From NCBI RefSeq assembly GCF_004348535.1, contig NZ_SMJX01000034.1:1-43172 (forward strand): a stretch of DNA of 43,172 nucleotides, in the 5' to 3' direction. The DNA is from Actinomadura sp. KC216 (GTDB lineage: Bacteria > Actinomycetota > Actinomycetes > Streptosporangiales > Streptosporangiaceae). The notes beneath the pieces are model-generated. The model ran no database searches. It was given only the letters and a program-made list of their open reading frames with translations, and was not told where the DNA came from. A program made the position numbers and the translations under genes. Positions within the stretch are counted from its first letter, which is position 1. Each line of letters begins with the position of its first letter. Shown here one piece after another: positions 16,166 through 23,565 of the stretch.

Positions 16166-16268
16166 CCGGTTACCGCTCCCGAAAAACTACAGAGGGTATC
16201 CGAATGGACACGCCTGGACGCTCGCCGTTTCCGGTGGCGGGTCCCGTGCTCTGGCAGGATGGCAGGTG

Positions 16269-17507
16269 ATGAACGAGCCGTCACCCACCACAGAGCGGCG
16301 CGTCCGGCTGGCGCAACGGCTGCCGCGGCGCGTGCTCACGCTCGGCCTGACCCGTGACGACGGCCTGCCCGGGGTCAGCGGCACGGTGCGGCTCGACCGC
16401 CGCACCAAGGACCTCACCAAGCGCCTGCAGCCCGGCGAGATCGCGGTGATCGACCATGTCGACCTCGACCGCGTCAGCGCCGAGGCGCTGGTGGCGTGCG
16501 AGGTCGGCGCGGTCGTGAACGTCGCGCCGAGCATCTCGGGCCGCTACCCGAACCTCGGCCCGCAGATCCTGCTCGACGCCGACATCCCGCTGGTGGACGA
16601 CGTCGGCCCCGAGATCTTCACCAAGCTGCAGGAGGGCGACCAGGCCCGCGTCGAGGGCGCCGTCGTCCACAAGGGCGACGACGTGGTCGCCAAGGGCACC
16701 GAGCAGTCGCCCGAGAGCGTCCTGACGGCGCTGACCGAGGCGAAGGCGGGGCTCGCGACGCAGCTGGAGGCGTTCGTCGCCAACACGATGGAGTACGTCA
16801 AGCGCGAGCGCGACCTGCTCATCGACGGCGTCGGCGTCCCGGAGGTCACCACCAAGCTCGCCGGGCGGCACGCGCTGATCGTCGTCCGCGGCTACCACTA
16901 CCGCGAGGACATCGCGACCCTGCGGCCCTACATCCGCGAGTACCGGCCCGTGCTGATCGGCGTGGACGGCGGCGCCGACGCGCTGCTGGAGGCCGGGTAC
17001 CGCCCCGACATGATCGTCGGCGACATGGACTCGGTGTCCGACGACGCGCTGACCTGCGGCGCCGAGATCGTCGTGCACGCCTACCGGGACGGCCGGGCGC
17101 CCGGGCTGAAGCGCGTCCACGAGCTCGGCCAGGAGGCGGTGACGTTCCCCGCCACAGCCACCAGCGAGGACATCGCGATGCTGCTCGCCGACGACAAGGG
17201 CGCCACGCTGATCGTCGCGGTCGGCACGCACGCCAACATGGTCGAGTTCCTCGACAAGGGCCGCGCCGGCATGGCCAGCACGTTCCTCACCCGCCTGCGG
17301 GTCGGCAGCAAGCTGGTGGACGCCAAGGGCGTCAGCCGGCTCTACCGCAGCCGGATCTCCACCTGGTCGCTGCTGTTCCTCGTCCTCGGCGCGTTCATCG
17401 CCATCGTCACCGCCGTCGCCATGTCCCCGGCGGGGGACGTCATCAGTCCCCTGCTCGCCGACCGCTGGCACGCCTTCGTCTTCTGGCTGACCGGACTCTT
17501 CACGTGA
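16269..17507 (+). CDS. steA: Cytokinetic ring protein SteA
   Basis: A protein of 412 residues matching SteA, known in Corynebacterium to localise with SteB to the division septum and affect cell-wall integrity. The fold resembles thiamine pyrophosphokinase in its middle: VLIGVDGGADALLEAGYRPDMIVGDMDSVSDDAL spans the conserved core. A single C-terminal membrane helix is present (LLFLVLGAFIAIVTAVAM, about residues 361-378). The start is ATG 16269; GTG 16266 directly before it is possible. The stop overlaps the next gene by 4 bases (GTGA), so the two are translationally coupled. Confidence 0.88.
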   Translation: MNEPSPTTERRVRLAQRLPRRVLTLGLTRDDGLPGVSGTVRLDRRTKDLTKRLQPGEIAVIDHVDLDRVSAEALVACEVGAVVNVAPSISGRYPNLGPQILLDADIPLVDDVGPEIFTKLQEGDQARVEGAVVHKGDDVVAKGTEQSPESVLTALTEAKAGLATQLEAFVANTMEYVKRERDLLIDGVGVPEVTTKLAGRHALIVVRGYHYREDIATLRPYIREYRPVLIGVDGGADALLEAGYRPDMIVGDMDSVSDDALTCGAEIVVHAYRDGRAPGLKRVHELGQEAVTFPATATSEDIAMLLADDKGATLIVAVGTHANMVEFLDKGRAGMASTFLTRLRVGSKLVDAKGVSRLYRSRISTWSLLFLVLGAFIAIVTAVAMSPAGDVISPLLADRWHAFVFWLTGLFT

Positions 17508-18457
17508 TCGATTTCCGCTACCACCTCGTCTCCATCGTCGCGATCTTCCTCGCGCTGGCGCTCGGCATCGTGCTCGGCTCCACCACGCTGTCTGACTCGG
17601 TCAGCGAGACGCTGCGCCAGCAGGCCAACGCGGCGGCCAAGACCGCCCAGCAGGCCCGCAACCAGCAGCGCCACCTGCAGGACCAGGTGAACGGGCAGGA
17701 GAAGTTCGCCCAGGGCCTGGCGCCGCAGATCGTCGCCGAACGGCTCAAGGGCCAGTCGCTGGTGCTGGTCGAGACGCCCGGCGCGGGCGACGACAGCATC
17801 GAGCGGGTCGGGGAGCTCGCCAAGACCGCGGGCGCCGCCGTCACCGGGCGCGTCACCGTCCAGAAGAAGTTTCTGGACGACGACCAGCGCACCACCGTGG
17901 AGGAGCTGTCCACGCAGCTGAAGCCCGACGGCGTCGAGTTCCCCGGCAACGCGACCGCCTACGAGAAGGCGGGCATGGTGCTGGCGGGCGCGCTCGTCAC
18001 CAAGGACCCCGCCAAGTCCGGCCGGGAGGACGCCTCCGGCGGCGCCGTCCTGAACGCCTTCAAGGAGGCCGGCTACATCACCGAGAGCGGCAAGCCAGGG
18101 CAGCACGCGACGCTCGCCGTCATGGTCGGGCCCGCCACCCCCTACGCCTACGACGGCGGCGGCGACGACAACAAGGCGCTGATCTCGCTGGCCGCCGCAC
18201 TCGACGGCGCCGGGCGCGGTACCGTCGTCGGTGGCCCGCCGACCTCCGCGCAGGAGGGCGGGCTGATCGCGGCGCTGCGCGACTCCGACGCCGGGGACGC
18301 GGTCTCCACCGTCGACGTGGTGGACACCGCCTCCGGGCAGGTCGTGACGATCCTGGCGCTGCAGAACGAGATGAGCGGCAAGTCCGGGCAGTACGGCACG
18401 GGCGCCGGCGCCGGCGGCTACCTGCCGTCGCCCGCGCCGGCGGGGAAGAACGGGTGA
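17504..18457 (+). CDS. SteB/MctB-like (CopMctB family) envelope protein
   Basis: A protein of 317 residues with one N-terminal membrane helix (FRYHLVSIVAIFLALALGIVLGS, about residues 3-25). A coiled-coil follows (about 30-75, QQANAAAKTAQQARNQQ), then an extracytoplasmic alpha/beta domain. FRYHLVS at the N-terminus is the family hallmark. Mycobacterial MctB was described as a copper-efflux protein, and corynebacterial SteB as the partner of SteA; the position directly after steA favours the SteB role. The GTG start overlaps the steA stop by 4 bases. Confidence 0.85.
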   Translation: MIDFRYHLVSIVAIFLALALGIVLGSTTLSDSVSETLRQQANAAAKTAQQARNQQRHLQDQVNGQEKFAQGLAPQIVAERLKGQSLVLVETPGAGDDSIERVGELAKTAGAAVTGRVTVQKKFLDDDQRTTVEELSTQLKPDGVEFPGNATAYEKAGMVLAGALVTKDPAKSGREDASGGAVLNAFKEAGYITESGKPGQHATLAVMVGPATPYAYDGGGDDNKALISLAAALDGAGRGTVVGGPPTSAQEGGLIAALRDSDAGDAVSTVDVVDTASGQVVTILALQNEMSGKSGQYGTGAGAGGYLPSPAPAGKNG

Positions 18458-18461
18458 CCTG

Positions 18462-19430
18462 ATGAAGCGAAGCAGCACCTCCGGCATGGCTCGGACGGCG
18501 CGGCTGCTGGCCGGGGCGGGCCTCGGCGCCGCCGCCGCGCGCGCCGCCTACGTCGCGCTGACCCGGCGCCCGCCCGGGCTGAACGGGCTCCCGGGCGAGG
18601 AGGTGTGGGGCCGCACCAACCACCGCGGCGAGCCGGTCACGCTGCTGGAGGGGCCCGCCGTCGTCGCGGGCGCCGCCGCGGCCGGGCTCCTCGCGCCGGG
18701 CGTCGAGGGCCGGATGCGCGCCGCCGCGCTGCTCGCGGGCACCGGGTCCGCGCTGCTCGGCGGGTACGACGACATCGCGGGGTCGTCCTCGTCCCGCGGC
18801 TTCAAGGGCCATCTCGCCGCGCTCGCGCGCGGCGAGGTCACCAGCGGCGCGGTCAAGATCCTCGGCATCGGCGCGACCGGTCTCGCCGCCGCCGCGATCG
18901 CCGGGTCGCTGGCCCCGTCCCGGACGGGACGCGCGTTCGACGCCCTCCTCAACGGCGCGATCATCGCCGGGGCCGCGAACCTGATGAACCTGTTCGACCT
19001 GCGTCCCGGGCGGGCCGTCAAGGTCGGCCTGATCACCGGCGCGCCGCTGGCGCTGACCACGTCGGGATCGGCGGTGGTGGCCGCGCCGCTCGGCGCCGCC
19101 GCCGCGCTGCTGCCCGAGGACCTCGGCGAGCGCGCGATGCTGGGCGACACCGGCGCGAACGCGCTCGGCGCGCTGCTCGGCCTGTCCGCGACCCGGCTCG
19201 GCCGCGGGCCCCGCCTCGCCGTCCTCGCCGGGCTCGCCGGGCTGAACGCGGCCAGCGAGTTCGTCAGCTTCACCAAGGTCATCGCGGGCAACCCGGTGCT
19301 GAACCGCATCGACATGCTCGGCCGCCGTCCCGCCGCCGCGGCGCACGTCCCGGCCCCCGCCGGCGAGGCGGAGAAGCCGGACGACGCGTTCCGCCCGGCG
19401 GGCGACGGCGTCGCCCCCGACCCGGCCTAG
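18462..19430 (+). CDS. MraY/WecA-like PNPT family transferase
   Basis: Polytopic membrane protein of 322 residues of the polyprenyl-phosphate N-acetylhexosamine-1-phosphate transferase superfamily. Recognisable landmarks are GGYDDIAGSSSSRGFKGHL (paired aspartates), NLMNLFDLRPGRA (the NxxNxxD motif) and MLGDTGANALGALLG. It is more divergent than MraY and lacks the HHH segment, so its acceptor and sugar are unknown. It starts 4 bp after the steB-like gene and precedes murJ, so a role in septal or envelope polymer synthesis is inferred. Confidence 0.75.
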   Translation: MKRSSTSGMARTARLLAGAGLGAAAARAAYVALTRRPPGLNGLPGEEVWGRTNHRGEPVTLLEGPAVVAGAAAAGLLAPGVEGRMRAAALLAGTGSALLGGYDDIAGSSSSRGFKGHLAALARGEVTSGAVKILGIGATGLAAAAIAGSLAPSRTGRAFDALLNGAIIAGAANLMNLFDLRPGRAVKVGLITGAPLALTTSGSAVVAAPLGAAAALLPEDLGERAMLGDTGANALGALLGLSATRLGRGPRLAVLAGLAGLNAASEFVSFTKVIAGNPVLNRIDMLGRRPAAAAHVPAPAGEAEKPDDAFRPAGDGVAPDPA

Positions 19431-19472
19431 CCGCGCCGCCCCCCGACCCCGACGAGTGAGCCGCCGACGACC

Positions 19473-21092
19473 GTGTCCCCTGTGCTGCGCCGCCTGACCG
19501 GCGGCCTCGCCGGCGCGGCCGTGGTCATCGCGGTCATCACCGTCCTGGCGCGGCTCGCCGGGTTCGGGCGCACCTACGCCTTCTCGCAGACGGTCACGAC
19601 ATCGTGCCTCAGCCAGGCGTACTTCACCTCGACGCAGTTCCCCAGCATCGTCTACGAGATCGTCGCGGGCGGCGCGCTCGCCAGCATGGTCGTGCCGGTC
19701 CTCGCGGGCCCGGCCGAGCGCGGCGACCGCGAGCAGGTCCGCCGGATCGGGTCGGCGCTGCTGACCTGGATCGTCGTGCTGACGGTGCCCCTGTCGGCGC
19801 TGATGGCGCTCGGCTCCCGCCCGATCATGGAGCTGCTGGTCGGCGCCGACCTGACGGGCTGCTCGCGGAACCAGATCGTCGACGTCGGCTCCACCATGCT
19901 CGCGATCATGTCCGCGCAGATGGTGATGTACGGGCTGGCGGTCGTCCTGTACGGGCTGCTGCAGTCGCACCGCCGGTTCGTCGCGCCCGCGCTGGCGCCG
20001 CTGATGTCGAGCCTCGTGGTGATCGCCGCGTACGTCGCGTACGCGCCGCTCGGCCGCGGCCACGAGAACGACCTGGCGGGCCTGCCCCTCGACGCCGAGC
20101 TGACCCTGGCGGTCGGCACGGCGCTCGGCGGTGTCGCGATGGCCGCCACCGCCGGGATCGCGGCGTGGCGGCTGAAGCTCCGCCTGCGCCCGACGCTCCG
20201 GTTCCCGGACGGCGTCGCGCGCCGCGTGCGGCGGCTCGCGCTCGCCGGGCTCGCGACCGTCGCGGCGCAGCAGCTGTCGGCGCTGCTCGTCGTCCGGCTC
20301 AGTTACGAGGGGACGGGCGGCGCGCTCGCCAACTACCAGTACGCGTGGGCGATCTACCTGCTGCCGTGGGCGATCCTCGCCGTGCCGATCGCGACCAGCG
20401 CGTTCCCGATGCTGTCGGCGCGGATGAGCGCGGGCGAGCAGGACCGGTTCGACCAGGTCACCGCGTCCACGACCCGCGCGGTGATCCTGGTGTCGTGCGC
20501 GGGCGCCGCGGCGCTGGCCGCCGTCGCCGTGCCGATCGGCGCGGTGTTCAACCCCGGCCACCCCGACCAGCAGGACGTGCTGTCCCGCGCCGTCCTCGCG
20601 TTCGCGCCCGGACTGCTCGGCTACGGCCTCGTCGCGCATCTCGGGCGCGTCCTGTTCGCCTGCCACCGGGGGCGGATGGGCGCGGCGGCGGTCGTCACGG
20701 GCTGGCTGGTGGTCATGGTCGCGGACGTCGCGCTCGTCCTGTCGGTGGACCGGCAGTGGGTGGTGGCGGCCCTCGGCATCGGCAACGCCGCCGGGATGAC
20801 CGTCGCGGGCGCGCTGCTGCTCGGAACGCTCCTGCGCGCCCGGGGCGCCGCGTCCGTCGCGGGGATACCGCGCGCGCTGGCCGCCGGGCTGGCGGGCGGC
20901 GCCGCGGGCGGCGCGGCCGGATACGCGCTCGCCGCGCTCCTCGGCACGGGCGGCACCGGCGCGGGCGGCGAGCTCCGCAACGCCGGGACCGGTATGCTCG
21001 CCGCCGGAGCCGTCTTCCTGATCGTCGCATTCGTGATCGACGGCCGTGACCTGCGGGCCGTCCTGAGCCGGAGGATCACCCGCCATGCCTGA
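19473..21092 (+). CDS. murJ: MurJ/MviN-like lipid flippase
   Basis: A protein of 539 residues with about 14 membrane helices in the MOP exporter fold. The N-terminus has ITVLARLAGFGRTYAFSQ, matching the MurJ pattern of a helix followed by R-x-x-G-F. VYEIVAGGALASMVVPV is another conserved segment. Family members move lipid II across the membrane; actinobacteria often hold several paralogs, so this copy may serve a special polymer. The start is GTG 19473, with no strong ribosome site. The end overlaps the glycosyltransferase gene by 8 bases. Confidence 0.8.
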   Translation: MSPVLRRLTGGLAGAAVVIAVITVLARLAGFGRTYAFSQTVTTSCLSQAYFTSTQFPSIVYEIVAGGALASMVVPVLAGPAERGDREQVRRIGSALLTWIVVLTVPLSALMALGSRPIMELLVGADLTGCSRNQIVDVGSTMLAIMSAQMVMYGLAVVLYGLLQSHRRFVAPALAPLMSSLVVIAAYVAYAPLGRGHENDLAGLPLDAELTLAVGTALGGVAMAATAGIAAWRLKLRLRPTLRFPDGVARRVRRLALAGLATVAAQQLSALLVVRLSYEGTGGALANYQYAWAIYLLPWAILAVPIATSAFPMLSARMSAGEQDRFDQVTASTTRAVILVSCAGAAALAAVAVPIGAVFNPGHPDQQDVLSRAVLAFAPGLLGYGLVAHLGRVLFACHRGRMGAAAVVTGWLVVMVADVALVLSVDRQWVVAALGIGNAAGMTVAGALLLGTLLRARGAASVAGIPRALAAGLAGGAAGGAAGYALAALLGTGGTGAGGELRNAGTGMLAAGAVFLIVAFVIDGRDLRAVLSRRITRHA

Positions 21093-22302
21093 CACGGTCG
21101 CGTCGGACACAGGGAAGCTGGACGGGCTGCGTGTCGCGATCGTCCTCGGGACGGTCGCGGGCGGCGTCGGGAAGCACGTGCGGTCCACCGCCCGGCGCCT
21201 CGCCGGGCGCGGCGCCCGCGTGCTGGTGTGCGGGCCCGCCTCGGCCGAGGAGCTGTTCGGGTTCGCGGGCGGCGGCGTCCGCTTCACCGAGATCGACATC
21301 GCGGACCGGCCGCGCCCGCTGAGCGACGTCAAGGCCGCGCGGCGGCTGCGGACGCTGCTGGGCGGCGCGGACGTCGTCCACGCGCACGGCCTGCGCGCCG
21401 GTGCCCTCGCGGTGACGGCGCGCGCGCGGATCGCGCCCGGCCCGCTGCGCGTTTCCCGCGGCGGCCCGCCGCTGGTCGTGACGCTGCACAACGCCGTCAT
21501 CACCGGCGGGCGGACGGCCGCCATCCACGGGACGCTCGAACGCATCGTGGCGCGCGGCGCGACCCGCGTCCTCGGGGTGTCGCCCGATCTGGAGGAGCGG
21601 ATGCGGACGCTCGGCGCCCGGTCGGTGGGGCACGCGATCGTCCCCGCGCCCCCGCCGCAGGCACCGCCCGGCCCGGCCGTCCGCGCCGACCTGCGCGCGG
21701 AGCTCGGCGTGGGGGAGCGGCCCCTGATCGTCACGGTCGGCCGGCTCGCCGAGCAGAAGGGCCTGCCGACCCTGCTGGACGCCTCGCGCGCCTGGGCCGG
21801 CCGCACCCCGCCACCGCTCGTCGCGATCGCCGGGGACGGCCCGCTGGAGGGCGAGCTGCGCGCCCGGATCGAGGCCGAGGACCTGCCCGTCCGGCTGCTC
21901 GGCCGCCGTCCGGACGTCCCCGGCCTGCTCGCCGCGGCCGACATCGCGGTCGTCCCGAGCGTGTGGGAGGGGCAGCCGCTGGTCGTCCAGGAGATCCTGC
22001 GGGCGGGACGGCCCCTCGTCGCGACCCGGGTCGGCGGCATCCCCGGCATGGTCGGCGCGGGCGAGCGTCCCGCGAACGGCGGCCCGCTGCTGCACGGCCC
22101 CGAGAGCGAGGCGGCGCTGCTCGTCCCGCCGGGCGACGCGGACGCGCTGGAACGCGCGGTGAGCCGCGTCCTGGACGACCCGTCCCTCGCCGCCCGGCTC
22201 GCCTCCGCCGCCGCGCAGCGCTCGGCCCTGCTGCCCGGCGAGGACGACGCCGTCGACCAGCTCGCCGCCCTCTACCTGGAGCTTGCGGACATCCGAATCT
22301 GA
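21085..22302 (+). CDS. GT4 family glycosyltransferase
   Basis: GT-B glycosyltransferase of 405 residues. The N-terminal domain has GGVGKHVRSTARRLAGRG; the C-terminal domain has LIVTVGRLAEQKG, IAGDGPLEGEL and the E-x7-E motif in WEGQPLVVQEILRAGRPLV. It is predicted to be cytoplasmic or peripheral to the membrane and to use a nucleotide sugar. It overlaps the murJ-like gene by 8 bases, so the two are coupled, and it closes the steA block. Its product is probably a lipid-linked sugar exported by the flippase, but that is inferred from context only. Confidence 0.87.
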   Translation: MPDTVASDTGKLDGLRVAIVLGTVAGGVGKHVRSTARRLAGRGARVLVCGPASAEELFGFAGGGVRFTEIDIADRPRPLSDVKAARRLRTLLGGADVVHAHGLRAGALAVTARARIAPGPLRVSRGGPPLVVTLHNAVITGGRTAAIHGTLERIVARGATRVLGVSPDLEERMRTLGARSVGHAIVPAPPPQAPPGPAVRADLRAELGVGERPLIVTVGRLAEQKGLPTLLDASRAWAGRTPPPLVAIAGDGPLEGELRARIEAEDLPVRLLGRRPDVPGLLAAADIAVVPSVWEGQPLVVQEILRAGRPLVATRVGGIPGMVGAGERPANGGPLLHGPESEAALLVPPGDADALERAVSRVLDDPSLAARLASAAAQRSALLPGEDDAVDQLAALYLELADIRI

Positions 22303-22318
22303 CGAATCCGCCACAACG

Positions 22319-22344
22319 GGAACTCAGGCCGAGAAGATCACGTT
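22319..22344 (+). promoter_or_regulatory. Candidate ECF-sigma promoter for terC
   Basis: GGAAC (22319-22323), 18 bases, then GTT (22342-22344) resembles the SigR/SigH class of ECF promoters. The predicted transcription start, about 7-10 bases later, falls exactly at the 5' end of the riboswitch. TATAGG beside it could instead serve as a housekeeping -10. Confidence 0.4.
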
Positions 22345-22352
22345 ATAGGGGG

Positions 22353-22489
22353 CAGTGGAGGGGAGTATCCCCGCGCACGGTTCCCGTCAATACGGTCGGT
22401 CCATACCGGCCCGGGGCCGGGGCCCCGCGGACGTCGTGTCGTTCCGGGGCGGGAGAGACCTCCAGCGCTCGTTCATGTCCGCTGGAGGT
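22353..22489 (+). promoter_or_regulatory. yybP-ykoY manganese riboswitch upstream of terC
   Basis: The hallmark AGGGGAGTA (22359-22367), the internal CGTCAATA (about 22385-22392) and the closing AGAGACC (22454-22460) are in the family order. Stem P1 is TGGAGG (22356-22361) with CCTCCA (22459-22464). The expression platform is also visible: ACCTCCAGC (22458-22466) can pair perfectly with GCTGGAGGT (22481-22489), which contains the terC ribosome site. P1 and this hairpin use the same CCTCCA and exclude each other, so ligand binding should free the ribosome site and turn translation on. Confidence 0.9.
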
Positions 22490-22497
22490 GTTCGTCC

Positions 22498-23493
22498 TTG
22501 TCCGTCTCGCCGTTGGTGTGGGGTCTCACGATCGCGGGGATCCTTGCCGTCATCGCCGCCGACCTCTTCCTGATCCACCGCAACGACACGCGCGAGTTCA
22601 CGACCCGGCGCGCCGCGTTCTGGTCGGCGATCTACATCGGCCTCGCCGTCATGTTCGGCGTCGGCGTCTGGGTGTCCTCCGGCGGGCAGTACGCGGCGGA
22701 GTACTTCGGCGGGTTCGTCACCGAGAAGAGCCTCAGCGTCGACAACCTGTTCGTGTTCATGGTGATCCTCGCCCGGTTCGCGGTGCCGAAGCACGCCCAG
22801 CACACCGTGCTGATGGCGGGCATCGTGATCGCGCTCGTGCTCCGCGGCCTCTTCATCGCCGTCGGCGCCGCGGCGATCTCCACGTTCACCTGGGTCTTCT
22901 TCATCTTCGGCGCGTTCCTGCTCTGGACGGCGATCGGGATGGTCCGCGGCGGCGACGAGGAAGAGGTCAAGGAGAACTTCCTGCTGCGCTGGGCGAAGCG
23001 GGTCATCCCGACGTCCGACGACTACGACGGCTCCCGGTTCGTCACCCGCCGGGACGGCCGCCGGTACATGACCCCGATGGCCGTCGTCATGATCGCGATC
23101 GGCTCCACCGACGTGATGTTCGCCGTCGACTCCATCCCCGCGATCTTCGGCCTCACGACCGAGCCGTACCTGGTGTTCACCGCCAACGCGTTCGCGCTGA
23201 TGGGGCTCGTGCAGCTGTACTTCCTGCTCGGCGGGCTCACCGACCGGCTCGTCTACCTCGGGCACGGGCTGGCGTTCATCCTCGGCTTCATCGGCGTGAA
23301 GCTGATCTTCCACGCGATGCACGAGTACGGCGTGTCCTGGGCGCCGGAGATCCCGATCTGGCTGTCCCTCGCCGTGATCGCCGGGACGCTCGCCGCCACC
23401 ACGGTCGCCAGCCTCGCCGCGGGCCGCAAGCCTTCGGACAAGGCACCGATCGCCGCGGACGAACCGGACGCCTCCGCGACACGCGACGCCTGA
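22498..23493 (+). CDS. TerC/Alx family membrane protein, probable manganese exporter
   Basis: Integral membrane protein of 331 residues with about nine helices. TerC/Alx hallmarks are GFVTEKSLSVDNLFVFMVI near residue 80 and IGSTDVMFAVDSIPAIFGLT near residue 205, each with acidic membrane residues that probably bind metal. E. coli Alx and B. subtilis MeeF/MeeY relatives are linked to Mn export, and the upstream riboswitch supports that here. The start is TTG 22498, with GGAGGTG 7 bases upstream; this site is the one sequestered by the riboswitch hairpin. The C-terminal 35 residues are disordered. Confidence 0.88.
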   Translation: MSVSPLVWGLTIAGILAVIAADLFLIHRNDTREFTTRRAAFWSAIYIGLAVMFGVGVWVSSGGQYAAEYFGGFVTEKSLSVDNLFVFMVILARFAVPKHAQHTVLMAGIVIALVLRGLFIAVGAAAISTFTWVFFIFGAFLLWTAIGMVRGGDEEEVKENFLLRWAKRVIPTSDDYDGSRFVTRRDGRRYMTPMAVVMIAIGSTDVMFAVDSIPAIFGLTTEPYLVFTANAFALMGLVQLYFLLGGLTDRLVYLGHGLAFILGFIGVKLIFHAMHEYGVSWAPEIPIWLSLAVIAGTLAATTVASLAAGRKPSDKAPIAADEPDASATRDA

Positions 23494-23523
23494 GCCTTCC
23501 CTCCCCCTCGACCGAACCCTGTT

Positions 23524-23531
23524 CTAGAATA
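23524..23531. promoter_or_regulatory. TTCTAGAA-type palindrome before the acyl-CoA dehydrogenase gene
   Basis: The 8-bp palindrome TTCTAGAA, with a -10-like TAGAAT inside its right half, lies about 35 bases before the start codon. It only half matches the KstR operator of mycobacterial lipid genes. It may be a promoter or an operator for a TetR-type regulator. Confidence 0.3.
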
Positions 23532-23565
23532 AGAATCAACAGTGGTGCGAGAGAGGGTTCGAGGC

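Noticed and set aside
18120..22049. Reverse-strand open frame of 1309 codons opposite the PNPT, murJ and GT4 genes
   Set aside because: Same composition effect; rich in R, G and A with no recognisable fold.
23515..23545. KstR operator before the acyl-CoA dehydrogenase gene
   Set aside because: Only the left half (TAGAAT) fits the motif; the right half has several mismatches, so a KstR site is not claimed.
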